Assembly: GCA_020060765.1 (NCBI GenBank)
Contig: JAGUZQ010000060.1
Span: 62,001 to 126,000, forward strand
Direction: 5' to 3'
Source of the DNA: Planctomycetota bacterium
GTDB lineage: Bacteria > Planctomycetota > SZUA-567
Length of the DNA stretch: 64,000 bases
The translations under genes and the position numbers were made by a program. A model generated the notes under the pieces. It had not been told where the DNA came from and made no database searches. It saw only the letters and a program-made list of their open reading frames with translations. Shown here piece by piece: positions 9,421 to 17,536 of the stretch (position 1 is its first letter; every line of letters starts with the position of its first letter).

Positions 9421-10176
9421 ATGAGAATTTTGACCAAGGGAAAAAACAGACCGGGGAAACTGGCAGCTTGTTTCGGTTCCGGGATGAAAGTTTTCACTTT
9501 GGTGGAACTGCTGGTGGTAATTGCGATTATCAGTATTCTTGCTGCAATGCTGATGCCTGCCCTGAGTCGAGTATTGGAAATTACCCGGACAACTGCCTGT
9601 GGAAATAATCTGCGCCAGAGCGGACTGACAATGACTATGTACGCCGACGACTACTCGGGATGTATGTTAATCAAAACCTATCAGCCGGTTAAGGGAGAGA
9701 CGACCTGGTGGCAACCATTATTTGACGGGGAATACTGCAGCGATACCAATATATACCTGTGTCCGTTCTGGCCGCCGACGAAGTGCGCGAAATATAACTG
9801 TTACGGAATCCGCCGTTCCCATCCAGCCGGACTGGTTTGCCAAATTTCTCTCGCGTCGCCTTATTATCTTACTTATTTCTGGCCGCATAAGTCGCGGAAG
9901 CCGTCAGATTACCCCATGCTGACTGACACTATCGGCGCCAATCCAGCCGCAACCAGCACTTACAACAAACAGGTTTACGGTTTTTATCTGAGCATGACCG
10001 GCGAGGGCAGGATGCACCAGCGCCACTTGAACAAGGTGCAAGGCTGGTTTCTCGACGGCCATGTCGAAAATATGGACAACAAGCGGTTGGTAGAGGCTTT
10101 CCTGCAGGAAATGCCAGCATCAACCGTGGTTGGGGTCATTACCCCTGAGGGTGATGCGCTGCAGTTAAATCCTTGA
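9421..10176 (+). CDS. Prepilin-like protein
   Basis: A 251-residue pseudopilin-like protein. The leader is 24 residues ([19 protein letters not shown]), followed by [19 protein letters not shown], the class III signal with Glu at +5. The C-terminal signature appears as [21 protein letters not shown]. Val occupies the -1 position. The start chosen is ATG 9421 with GGAGG about ten bases upstream; a second in-frame ATG at 9484 would leave only a three-residue leader. No hydrolase follows on this strand: the next gene converges from the right, so this copy stands apart from the paired arrangement of the other three. Confidence 0.85.
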   Translation: MRILTKGKNRPGKLAACFGSGMKVFTLVELLVVIAIISILAAMLMPALSRVLEITRTTACGNNLRQSGLTMTMYADDYSGCMLIKTYQPVKGETTWWQPLFDGEYCSDTNIYLCPFWPPTKCAKYNCYGIRRSHPAGLVCQISLASPYYLTYFWPHKSRKPSDYPMLTDTIGANPAATSTYNKQVYGFYLSMTGEGRMHQRHLNKVQGWFLDGHVENMDNKRLVEAFLQEMPASTVVGVITPEGDALQLNP

Positions 10177-10181
10177 ACTGA

Positions 10182-11444
10182 CTATGGCTGCTTGACGTCG
10201 CCACAAGCCAGAATCGCTCCCAGATAGCATATCGTGCCGTCGTAGTCGGCGGGATTGTCTATGGTTATGTTTTTTTGCGCCAGGATCGCGGTCTTGTCTG
10301 GCTGCCGGGAATCGATTTTGAGTACGGCTTCGTGTCCACCGCAGCCGAAGTTTTCTGGGGTAAGGGCGTAATGTACGCGCCAACCGCGAGAGTGGGTGCA
10401 GTAGCTGTCGAACATGACCAGCGGCTGGCGCTCGATGCCATCGACGGTCAGGCGCAACTGGCAGGACTTGGGGCCGACGCAGCCGAAAATTCCCAGCACC
10501 GACCCGGAAAACCTGAACCGCAGCGCAGCGCCGGGAGTCTCCGCTTTCCACAATTCAGGCAGATAAATCTCGGAAGGATGCCGCAGCCCGTCATCGGCCA
10601 GGCGCAGGCGTTTCCAGTCTCCAATCCGCTCAATTCTGGAAAGCGGTTTCATGCAGGCGTTTTCCCAATTGTCGGGATAGAGAGCTGGCGGCAGGGTTCT
10701 CTCTCCGACCGATTCATTAACCTCCAGCAGCGGCTCCAGCGACCGTTTCAACACATCCATGTAGAGCAGATGCCCCTCGCCGAGAGTAGGGTGGACGCTG
10801 TCGAAACTGAAGATGGCTTGTCCCTGCGCGCGCGCGGCGGCTTCTTCCGCCGATTTCCACGCGGCTTGGTAGGCAAGTTCGCCGGCTTGTTCGCGGCGTA
10901 GCACTTCCGGGCCGAAATTGATTGAGGGCAAGCCGTAGTGGTCGGCGATTTTTTCCATGATGCTGTTGGTCCAGGAGCATTTCCCCTCTTGCAGCTTTTC
11001 CCTGATGGGAGGACTCACCGTGTACAACAGGCAGATGTCGGCGCCCGGCGCCTGCCGGATGATCTGGCGAATAATGCCCTCGAAGGAATCGGCGCATTGT
11101 TGCGGAGTGGTGCCGCCGTGATCGTTTACCGCGAATTCGACCAAGACGACGTCGGGCTTGTGGGGATGGGACAGCAGATTATCGCCGACGCGGAAAGCTC
11201 CGAGAATAGAACCTGTGCCGCCGATACCGGCGTTGGTGTGGAAAATCTGGCAGTTGAGCCATTTTTCCTGCATCCAGGCGGTAAGCCGGGGGCGGTAACC
11301 TTCGCCCAAGGTGATGCTGCCGCCGAGGAAACCGAGGTGTATGCCTTCGCCTGAGCGCAACCTGGTCGCCAATCGCGGCAGGCCGCCGCGCCTGTTCAGT
11401 TCGACTGCCGGAACCAGTTGCACGTCTTCGATGGTTGTATACAT
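10182..11444 (-). CDS. SGNH/GDSL-family hydrolase
   Basis: A 420-residue esterase-like protein. The SGNH blocks are visible: block I GFLGGSITLGEG (nucleophile Ser43), Gly in NAGIGGTGS, block III FAVNDHGG (Asn107) and block V DSVHPT (Asp215, His218). Family members deacetylate or de-esterify glycans and lipids. After the catalytic domain (about residues 36-245) comes a roughly 170-residue beta-rich C-terminal part, possibly a ligand-binding module. No signal peptide is visible. The ATG start is preceded by GGAAAG. It follows the phosphoglucose isomerase gene by 21 bp and is likely the last gene of that operon. The physiological substrate is unknown. Confidence 0.85.
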   Translation of the reverse strand: MYTTIEDVQLVPAVELNRRGGLPRLATRLRSGEGIHLGFLGGSITLGEGYRPRLTAWMQEKWLNCQIFHTNAGIGGTGSILGAFRVGDNLLSHPHKPDVVLVEFAVNDHGGTTPQQCADSFEGIIRQIIRQAPGADICLLYTVSPPIREKLQEGKCSWTNSIMEKIADHYGLPSINFGPEVLRREQAGELAYQAAWKSAEEAAARAQGQAIFSFDSVHPTLGEGHLLYMDVLKRSLEPLLEVNESVGERTLPPALYPDNWENACMKPLSRIERIGDWKRLRLADDGLRHPSEIYLPELWKAETPGAALRFRFSGSVLGIFGCVGPKSCQLRLTVDGIERQPLVMFDSYCTHSRGWRVHYALTPENFGCGGHEAVLKIDSRQPDKTAILAQKNITIDNPADYDGTICYLGAILACGDVKQP

Positions 11445-11465
11445 GACTTTCTTTCCAGCGGGAAT

Positions 11466-12872
11466 TTATAACAGAAATTTCGCATTCTTGGCCGGACGGG
11501 CGGCGATTTCCTTTGCTTTCGCCTCGTAACCCTTGCGCCCCATCTGCGCGTAAGCCGCGATCTTGCCGCCTTCCACGCCGGGCTGGTTGAAAGCGTCGAT
11601 CTTATAAAGCTTGCCCGCGATGGCGGTGGCGACTTCCAGCATGAAGAAAAGCTGGCCGACAGTGTTGGCGTTGACTTCCGGCAGGGTGATGGTCATGTTC
11701 ATGCGGTGCGCTTCGCACAGCGCCAGTTCCGTCCCCACGCGCTCGGCGTCCATCAGTTCGTTGAAAGTTCTGCCGTTGAGATAGGCCAGCGCGTCCACCG
11801 TGCCGAAGCGGGAAGGAATGGTCAGCGTTTTTTCAAACTTCTCCACGCCGACGAAAACCGTCACCTTGTCGAAGGGGCCTTCGGTATACATCTGCACCTG
11901 GCTGTGCTGGTCGGTGGCGCCCAGCGCCTTGACGGGGGTGGAGCCGACAAAGGCGGGCGTACCGTCGTCATGCACGGCCTTGCCCAAAGACTCCGCCCAG
12001 AGCTGGCAGTACCAGTCGGCGACGTCTTTCAGCCCGGAAGCGTAGGGCATCATCACGCTGAGACGCGCGTTCTTGTCGCGGTCGGCGAGGAAGTGGATCG
12101 CGGCGAACAGGGCGGCGGGATTTTTCATGAAATCCTCGGTCTTGCAGATTTCGTCCATCTCCGCCGCGCCCGCCAGCAGCGCCTCGATATCCATCCCGCA
12201 CAGCGCGGCCGGGAGCAGCCCCACCGGCGACAGGACGGAAAAACGCCCGCCCACGCCGTCGTCGATGACGTAGCTTTCCAGTCCCCAGTCGTCGGCGATG
12301 GGGCGCAGCACCCCCTTGGCCTTGTCGGTGATGGCGATGAGATGATCCTTGATCTTGTCTTTGCCGAGCTTGTTTTCGATCAGTTCCACCGCCAGCAAAA
12401 ACTGGCTCATGGTTTCAGCGGTGGAGCCGCTTTTGGAAATGACGATAAACAGCGTGCGCGAGAAATCGATCACGTCGGCGAAAAACGCGGCGAGCTGGTC
12501 GGGGTCGATGTTGTCAAGTACGTGCAGGCGCGGCAGGCCGCCGCGCTTGTCGTTAGGCAGCATATTGTGGAACGGATGCACCAGGGCGGTGCGTAGCGCA
12601 ATCGTTCCCAGCGCCGAGCCGCCGATGCCGAGGACGACCACGTCATCGAACTTGCCTTTTTTGGCGGCGGCGCTGTTCAGGATTTTCTCGACCTGTTCGG
12701 TTTCGTAGGGCAACTCGTACCAGCCGGTCATGCCTTCGCCGCGGGTGTCGTTGCAGTGCCTGACGGCGGCGACAATTTCTTCGCGCAGAGCGGCAAGGTT
12801 TTTCTCATCCAGACCCTTTTCCCCGATGGCGGCGCTGAAACAGTTGGCGAAATCGAATTTTAAAGCAGTCAT
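11466..12872 (-). CDS. pgi: Glucose-6-phosphate isomerase
   Basis: A 468-residue cytoplasmic enzyme interconverting glucose 6-phosphate and fructose 6-phosphate. The sugar-isomerase segments are clear: VVVLGIGGSALGTIALRTA (sugar phosphate loop), FIVISKSGSTAETMSQF (second SIS phosphate-binding Ser/Thr loop), GVGGRFSVLSPVGLLPA (PGI signature) and GATDQHSQVQMYTEGP. The C-terminal part retains the lysine-containing end region typical of PGI. The length fits the shorter bacterial form of about 450 residues. It sits between a UDP-sugar pyrophosphorylase and an SGNH hydrolase, linking glycolytic hexose phosphates with sugar-nucleotide supply. Confidence 0.95.
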   Translation of the reverse strand: MTALKFDFANCFSAAIGEKGLDEKNLAALREEIVAAVRHCNDTRGEGMTGWYELPYETEQVEKILNSAAAKKGKFDDVVVLGIGGSALGTIALRTALVHPFHNMLPNDKRGGLPRLHVLDNIDPDQLAAFFADVIDFSRTLFIVISKSGSTAETMSQFLLAVELIENKLGKDKIKDHLIAITDKAKGVLRPIADDWGLESYVIDDGVGGRFSVLSPVGLLPAALCGMDIEALLAGAAEMDEICKTEDFMKNPAALFAAIHFLADRDKNARLSVMMPYASGLKDVADWYCQLWAESLGKAVHDDGTPAFVGSTPVKALGATDQHSQVQMYTEGPFDKVTVFVGVEKFEKTLTIPSRFGTVDALAYLNGRTFNELMDAERVGTELALCEAHRMNMTITLPEVNANTVGQLFFMLEVATAIAGKLYKIDAFNQPGVEGGKIAAYAQMGRKGYEAKAKEIAARPAKNAKFLL

Positions 12873-12907
12873 TATGTTCTCCTGTAGGATTTAGTGTTAA
12901 ATGAAAT

Positions 12908-14305
12908 TCAGAGTACGATTTTTTCTCCGACCGCGAAACCTTCCGGCAGTTTAGCCTTCAACTCGTTTTCGTCAAGCGCGAACAGCGGCGAGATTTCGAT
13001 CGGGATAGTCACGTCGCCGTTTTCGTTGCGCGGGACGGAGACACCCGCCGCTTCCAGCCAGCGCCCGAAGTAATTTGACAGAAGCTGGCGGCAGCTTTCG
13101 GCTGAGTCGACGCCGGTCGCGTTTTTCACCGGCGCGAACTCATCTTCCCGCGCCACCTCCATCGTTACGCTGGCCTCGGTCAGCGGCAGCGCATCGAAGA
13201 CGAACGTCTCGAACTTGATGCCGTTGGGCTGGTCGGGAGTGACTATATTGCCATTATCGTAATACGGAATTTTCTTTTTAGCGAGGTGCCAGGGCAGGCG
13301 CGCCCCGCCGCCGACGGATTGCACGAAATCCACCGACAGCATGTGGATGGCGATGGAACCGGCCCAGAATTTCAGCCTGCCGCTGGATTCGCGCGCGTGC
13401 ATGTTTTCTTCGTCGAGATCGGAATACTCGATCACCGTGGTCTTGCCATTTTGCAGGCAGATGTGTCCCACTTTTTCCTCAGGGCAGGATTTGTCCAGGA
13501 TTTTCGAGGACATCTGCGCGTGCTGTTTGAGATGGTAGCCGATAAAGACGGGATCGCAGATGGTGACCAGGGGATTGTCGACCTGGAAATAACTGATAGT
13601 GTCGACGCCGCGTTTTTTCATGTCAGCAATCGCGCCGCTCCGCACCAGGGCGCCGAGGGAACCGCCGTGCCCGTCGGGGTTCAGCGCAAGGCCGCCCCGG
13701 TCGGCGCGGATCAGCTTCCCGTTGAAGTCGACGGAGGGAACGACCGCCTGTTGGAAAAACATCACGTCTTCCTTGTCGAAGCCGAGATAATCATTTTTCG
13801 CGAAATATTTTCGGGTGTCGGCGTCGTTGGCGCGGCTGGTCATGATGTACCAGGGGATCGTCGCGCCGTAGCGTTTCGCGCGGGCGAGAATCTGTTCGGC
13901 GTGCCAGCGGAACAAGGTCTTATCCGTAACCGGCCCCACCTCATAACATCCCTTGGGGCCGTCGAACCCAAGGCGCGTACCCTGTCCGCCAGCGACCAGG
14001 AATGCCGCCAGCCTTCCGGCGCGCAACGCTTCCTCTCCGACGGTGCGGGCATCTTTTTCTCTCGCCAGCTCGCTTCTGGTTTTCGGCAGCGCGACGATCG
14101 GCGCCGGCTCGATCTCAATGGTTTTAACCGCGGCGTTCTCCTCTTGCTTGAACTGTTGTATCCTTTCCGCCAACCAAGAGAAATCGACCGACGCGCAATC
14201 AGACAGCAGGGTCTGTTTCTCGTTTGCGGAAAGCGCGTCGAAGTCGGCGAAAATTTGGCTCTGATCGTTTTCGGTAAAAAGCGCCTTTATGTTTTTTCCA
14301 TCCAT
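12908..14305 (-). CDS. UDPGP-family uridylyltransferase (UDP-sugar pyrophosphorylase)
   Basis: A 465-residue nucleotidyltransferase making a UDP-sugar from UTP and a sugar 1-phosphate. The nucleotide-binding loop LVAGGQGTRLGFDGPKGCYE is intact, with the uridine-binding region GHGGSLGALVRSG and the SYFQVDNPLV segment (metal and UDP binding) following in family order. The FDGPKGCYEVG variant and overall length resemble UDP-GlcNAc/GalNAc pyrophosphorylases of the eukaryotic AGX type more than GalU. Substrate choice between GlcNAc-1-P and Glc-1-P cannot be fixed by eye. I use the ATG at 14305 with AGAAAGG six bases upstream; a longer version would need a TTG at 14347. It is followed 35 bp later by pgi. 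Confidence 0.88.
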   Translation of the reverse strand: MDGKNIKALFTENDQSQIFADFDALSANEKQTLLSDCASVDFSWLAERIQQFKQEENAAVKTIEIEPAPIVALPKTRSELAREKDARTVGEEALRAGRLAAFLVAGGQGTRLGFDGPKGCYEVGPVTDKTLFRWHAEQILARAKRYGATIPWYIMTSRANDADTRKYFAKNDYLGFDKEDVMFFQQAVVPSVDFNGKLIRADRGGLALNPDGHGGSLGALVRSGAIADMKKRGVDTISYFQVDNPLVTICDPVFIGYHLKQHAQMSSKILDKSCPEEKVGHICLQNGKTTVIEYSDLDEENMHARESSGRLKFWAGSIAIHMLSVDFVQSVGGGARLPWHLAKKKIPYYDNGNIVTPDQPNGIKFETFVFDALPLTEASVTMEVAREDEFAPVKNATGVDSAESCRQLLSNYFGRWLEAAGVSVPRNENGDVTIPIEISPLFALDENELKAKLPEGFAVGEKIVL

Positions 14306-14453
14306 GAGAAGCCTTTCTGTCTGTTGTTGCCTGGTGCTGATAATCAATGGTTGCAGCGAGCGGGTATTTTTTCGAGTGCGCGAACCCCGCGAATCTCAAA
14401 CTTATGATAGCAAGGAAAAATCCGCGCGCAAGGCCTGACGCCGCGAAGAGGGA

Positions 14454-15878
14454 TTATTTGTAGCTTTTTTTATCAATGCCGTGTTTTTTCATTTTATCGT
14501 ACGTTGCCCGCGAGGTCATGCCAGCTGTTTTCGAGGCCTGTGCGATTCTGCCGCCGGATTTTTTCAGCAGCGAATCGAAATAGGAGGACTCGAAACGATC
14601 CACGATTTTTTGTTTAACTTCCCGCCACGGCAGGGAAAGCCACGGTTCCGGCAAGGGCGCTTCCCCAGGAGCGGCGCTTACCTGGGAAGATTTGCCCTGC
14701 AACTGCGAGATTTTGGAGATTTCATCCGGCAAGTCGCACAGGCGGATGGTTTGCCCCTCGCACAGCAGCATGGCGCGTTCGATGACGTTTATCAATTCGC
14801 GCACGTTGCCCGGCCAGGGATATTTTTCCAGCGCCGCCAAAGCCTCGTCGCCGATGCTGTCCACCGTCACCCCGATCCGCGGAGCGAGGTAACCGATATA
14901 ACTTTGCACCAGTTCCGGAATATCCTCCCGCCGTTCGCGGAGGGGCGGAATAAGAAGCGTCATCACGCTCAGGCGATAATACAGGTCGCGGCGGAAACGG
15001 TTTTTCTCGATCTCCTCCTGCAGATTGCGGTTGGTGGCGGCCATGATCCTGACGTCAACCTTGATCGTTTTCTCGCCGCCCAGCTTGGCGAATTGCCTGT
15101 CTTGCAGAACCCGCAGCAGCTTGACTTGCAACTGCAAGGGCATGTCGCCGATTTCGTCGAGAAAGACCGTACCCTTGTGGGCGAGTTCAAACGCTCCCCG
15201 CCGTGTGCGGGTGGCACCGGTGAAAGCTCCTTCCTCGTGCCCGAACAGTTCGCTTTCCAGCAGATTGTCCGGCAGCGCCGCGCAGTTGATCGGGATAAAG
15301 GGGCCGCTGGAGCGGTTGCCTTCCGCGTGTATCGCCAGCGCCAGCCGTTCCTTGCCGACGCCGGTCTCGCCCAGGATCAGCAGGGAGGAATCGGTCTTCG
15401 CCATTTTCCCCGCGATATTCATGAACGCCTGCATCGGTTGGCTGTGGGAGACGAAATCGGTCAGGCGAGGTTCCGCCAGTAGTCTGCGTTCGCTCAGAGC
15501 CTCGGGCGGTGTGCCGGTTCTTTTCAGTAGAATGGTTTCGATCGCCTCAATCAGGCTGGTGGAGGACAGGTGATGCGTCAGCACCGCGTCGCAGCCTGCG
15601 GCCAGCAACGCGACCCGGCGCGTTTCGTCTTCCTTGTCTACCAGCAGGAGAATGATGGGCGAATCCGGCAGTTGTGCAACCAGGGGAATGGAAGTTTCCA
15701 GAGGAGACTGCAGCCGGTGTTCGTCTGTGATCAGCAGGTCGCACGGCTCCTTGCGTAGGATCGTCAAGGGGTCGCCACTTTTCAGGACGGAAACTAACAT
15801 GTCCCGCTTGCGCAATGCTCGGGACAGCTCGGTCTGGAGCTTGGCGTTATCCAGAGCGAGTGTGGCGCGGATTAGCAT
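14454..15878 (-). CDS. NtrC-family sigma-54-dependent response regulator
   Basis: A 474-residue transcription activator. The N-terminal 120 residues look like a divergent receiver (CDLLITDEHRL with a candidate phospho-acceptor Asp near 51, then an alpha/beta pattern). A sigma-54 AAA+ domain follows (about 140-370): Walker A LILGETGVGKE, the sigma-54 contact loop GAFTGA at about 216-221, Walker B TVFLDEIGDMPL and the arginine-containing LYYRLSVMTLLIPPLRERREDIP region. The C-terminus is a Fis-type helix-turn-helix (GGRIAQASKTAGMTSRATYDK). It is divergent from the operon at 16121, whose promoter matches sigma-54, so direct control of that operon is a strong inference. A kinase partner is not adjacent. 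Confidence 0.93.
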   Translation of the reverse strand: MLIRATLALDNAKLQTELSRALRKRDMLVSVLKSGDPLTILRKEPCDLLITDEHRLQSPLETSIPLVAQLPDSPIILLLVDKEDETRRVALLAAGCDAVLTHHLSSTSLIEAIETILLKRTGTPPEALSERRLLAEPRLTDFVSHSQPMQAFMNIAGKMAKTDSSLLILGETGVGKERLALAIHAEGNRSSGPFIPINCAALPDNLLESELFGHEEGAFTGATRTRRGAFELAHKGTVFLDEIGDMPLQLQVKLLRVLQDRQFAKLGGEKTIKVDVRIMAATNRNLQEEIEKNRFRRDLYYRLSVMTLLIPPLRERREDIPELVQSYIGYLAPRIGVTVDSIGDEALAALEKYPWPGNVRELINVIERAMLLCEGQTIRLCDLPDEISKISQLQGKSSQVSAAPGEAPLPEPWLSLPWREVKQKIVDRFESSYFDSLLKKSGGRIAQASKTAGMTSRATYDKMKKHGIDKKSYK

Positions 15879-15939
15879 TTTTATATTCTCCGGGTAAGGA
15901 TGCTATCACGATTTCGGAAGTTATAGTTCATGTTTTGCG

Positions 15940-15954
15940 GGAAGTCAAGCTTCC
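15940..15954. promoter_or_regulatory. Candidate activator-binding dyad upstream of the sigma-54 promoter
   Basis: GGAAG (15940-15944) and CTTCC (15950-15954) form a dyad 94 bp upstream of the -24/-12 element at 16048. The distance suits an NtrC-type enhancer site. The dyad is short and could be chance. Confidence 0.35.
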
Positions 15955-16047
15955 TGTTTTTAGCTACGCAATAAATCCGTTAAAAGTTGATTTATGCAAA
16001 ACGCCTGCGTGTAAGGTGATGGAAGAAATGTGGTTTTTCAATTTTAC

Positions 16048-16063
16048 TGGCACGGCGAATGCA
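16048..16063 (+). promoter_or_regulatory. Sigma-54 (-24/-12) promoter
   Basis: TGGCACGGCGAATGCA matches the sigma-54 consensus TGGCAC-N5-TTGCA at all but one position. The invariant GG (16049-16050) and GC (16061-16062) are exactly ten bases apart. Transcription would start near 16074, about 47 bp before the small gene at 16121. A sigma-54 activator gene lies divergently upstream. Confidence 0.75.
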
Positions 16064-16120
16064 CCTATACAAGCTCATGCAGCTGCGGGAGGCTGTTAAA
16101 AGAAAAGGGAGGAAGTTTAG

Positions 16121-16222
16121 ATGACTGACAAGAAGAAGCCGGAAAAAAAAGAAGTCGAAAAGAAAGAACCTGAAAAGAAGTGCGGGTGCAAAAAGGGCGG
16201 ATGCGGCGCTCCCAAGCGCTAA
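16121..16222 (+). CDS. 33-residue Lys-rich, Cys-containing peptide
   Basis: A small open frame with a strong ribosome binding site (AAGGGAGGAAG) and ATG start, ending TAA. Residues 1-20 are almost only Lys, Glu and Pro; residues 21-29 are CGCKKGGCG, giving three cysteines in a CxC-x4-C arrangement suited to metal or redox chemistry. No signal peptide and no family recognised. It is the first gene behind the sigma-54 promoter and is followed 29 bp later by a tiny lipoprotein gene. The ribosome site and promoter argue that it is real. Confidence 0.6.
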   Translation: MTDKKKPEKKEVEKKEPEKKCGCKKGGCGAPKR

Positions 16223-16251
16223 TTCCGTGATTATTTATAAAGGATATAAGA

Positions 16252-16368
16252 ATGAAAAGTTTTATTCTGGTGGCGTTGGCTGCGGTTATTCTCGCCTGTT
16301 CCATTGGGGGAACCGGTTGCGATTATTTTAAGGGGAAATCCGCAGGCGACAATTCGGCAACAAAGTAA
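16252..16368 (+). CDS. 38-residue small lipoprotein
   Basis: A complete small frame with AAGGA upstream of its ATG. The product is a short basic start, a hydrophobic helix (SFILVALAAVILAC) with a lipobox-like Cys16, and a short polar tail containing a second Cys23. This is the layout of entericidin-like or other tiny lipoproteins, but similarity is architectural only. It belongs to the sigma-54-controlled small-gene cluster. Confidence 0.6.
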   Translation: MKSFILVALAAVILACSIGGTGCDYFKGKSAGDNSATK

Positions 16369-16450
16369 AAGAAATTTTGTGAATGGGGTGGCATGTTGCC
16401 ACTGCTTGGTTACGCCGGAGGAGCAGGGAGCGAAATATTAGTGTTCCCGG

Positions 16451-16485
16451 CTCTTGATGGCGTAGGGAGTTTGGGTTATCAAGAG
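16451..16485 (+). promoter_or_regulatory. Inverted repeat overlapping a ribosome binding site
   Basis: CTCTTGAT (16451-16458) pairs perfectly with ATCAAGAG (16478-16485). The right arm runs into the GAGGAGG ribosome site of the gene at 16497, so an RNA hairpin would partly hide it. A second dyad, GTGGCA-TGT-TGCCAC, lies at 16388-16402. Either could control translation of, or read-through into, the next gene. Confidence 0.45.
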
Positions 16486-16496
16486 GAGGATGGGTA

Positions 16497-16838
16497 ATGT
16501 CGAAAGTGATTTGGTTTCTGGCGGTAGTTCTGTTCGCGTCAACCGGCTTTGTCTTCGCGGAAGAGGAAGCTGGCGAATGGGTTGACGGCAAGGTCGTGGT
16601 AGCGAAGGACAAGGACGGCAAGGTCACGGCGATCACGGTAGAGACCGTTGATTTTGACGCGGACGACAAGGAAGTCAAGGTCGTCTACAACGTCGTGCTT
16701 GACGAAAACGGCAACAAGCTCGCCGAACTCAACGGCAAGAACGTGAACGTGCTGTGCAAGCTCGAAAACAAGGGCACCAAGGAAAAGCCCAACTTCGTTA
16801 TTACGGTCAAGAAGTTCGAGGAAGTCAAGGCCGAGTAA
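16497..16838 (+). CDS. Small secreted protein, first member of a paralogous pair
   Basis: A 113-residue protein with a signal peptide (MSKVIWFLAVVLFAS, cleavage near VFA-E at residue 21). The mature part is highly charged (Lys, Asp, Glu) with repeated strand-like segments: GEWVDGKVVVAKDKDGKV, AITVETVDF, KVVYNVVLDENG, LNGKNVNVLCKL and FVITVKKFEEV. The pattern V-x-G-K-V ... DGK ... G-K-x-V-x-V ... [FV]x[VI]xx[FL] recurs in the gene at 16960, suggesting a small beta-barrel (OB-like) fold. Function unknown. The ribosome site GAGGAGG is strong and may be masked by the upstream hairpin. It is 128 bp after the small lipoprotein gene. Confidence 0.78.
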   Translation: MSKVIWFLAVVLFASTGFVFAEEEAGEWVDGKVVVAKDKDGKVTAITVETVDFDADDKEVKVVYNVVLDENGNKLAELNGKNVNVLCKLENKGTKEKPNFVITVKKFEEVKAE

Positions 16839-16884
16839 AATGCGGGCTGAGATACATGCCTGCCGCTGTTCTGAATTTAAACGG

Positions 16885-16925
16885 GAAGGGTCAGGGAAAA
16901 GCTTTTCCGTGACCCTTCTCTTTTT
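16885..16925 (+). terminator. Rho-independent terminator
   Basis: A near-perfect palindrome (16885-16918): GAAGGGTCA pairs with TGACCCTTC and GGAAAA pairs with TTTTCC, with one G-G mismatch. It is followed by TCTTTTT. It ends transcription of the small-protein operon. Confidence 0.8.
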
Positions 16926-16959
16926 GCATATCCGCGTATGCCATTTGGGGAGGATTGCC

Positions 16960-17499
16960 ATGAGAAATATCGCATTGTCAGTTACTGTGTCTGCGTTTGT
17001 CGCTTTCTGCTTAATATCCGGAAATGACGTTCGCGCTGGGGAAGCCGCCTATGTCGGCAAAGTCTCCGCGACCATCAATGATGCGGGCAAGGTAGAAGAG
17101 GTTTCTCTAGCTGCCGAAGACGGCAAGACCTATCGCATCGCTCCCTCGGGCAAGGGTGAGAAACTGGGCAAGGAAGCCAACGGCGAAAACGCCGAAGTCA
17201 AGGGCACTCTCAAGACCAAGAAGGGCAAGGACGGCGACGAGGAATGGCTTAACGTGTCTTCGTTTACTGTCGTATTCAAGGGTGCGGTCGCCGTCGAGAA
17301 GGACGGAAAAAAGATAACCAAGGTCACGCTGGGCGGAGTGGAAGTCAAGATGAGCGCTGTCGCCAAGAAGATGGCGGAAACGGCGGAAGGGAAAAACGTC
17401 ACCGCCACCGGTGCCAAGTCCACCCATAAGTCCGGCAAGGAAGAGGTGGTTGTGCTGACCCTGAAGGAATTCAAGATAGACGGCGAAGAGAAAAAATAA
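16960..17499 (+). CDS. Small secreted protein, two-repeat member of the same family
   Basis: A 179-residue protein. I start it at ATG 16960 behind GGGGAGG; an earlier in-frame codon at 16840 would run through the terminator and lose the signal peptide. The signal peptide ends near VRA-G (residue 26). The mature chain seems to contain two copies of the fold seen in the preceding gene: about 30-102 (YVGKVSATINDAGKVEEVSL ... WLNVSSF) and 105-175 (GAVAVEKDGKKITKVTL ... VVVLTLKEF), each ending in a strand-x-F motif. Function unknown. It lies after the terminator, so it may have its own promoter or rely on read-through. Confidence 0.78.
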   Translation: MRNIALSVTVSAFVAFCLISGNDVRAGEAAYVGKVSATINDAGKVEEVSLAAEDGKTYRIAPSGKGEKLGKEANGENAEVKGTLKTKKGKDGDEEWLNVSSFTVVFKGAVAVEKDGKKITKVTLGGVEVKMSAVAKKMAETAEGKNVTATGAKSTHKSGKEEVVVLTLKEFKIDGEEKK

Positions 17500-17536
17500 G
17501 CGGCGTGGGTTTCCGCGTGCCGGGGAGCGCTGAACA

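Noticed and set aside
9386-9424. A 12-codon frame ([12 protein letters not shown]) overlapping the start of the third prepilin-like gene by ATGA
   Set aside because: If the promoter at 9354 is real the transcript would begin at or after this ATG, leaving no ribosome site; the frame is too short to support alone.
16388-16402. GGGTGGCATGTTGCC read as a sigma-54 promoter
   Set aside because: The GG-N10-GC spacing can be forced, but the TGGC box is displaced and the sequence is better explained as a GTGGCA/TGCCAC dyad.
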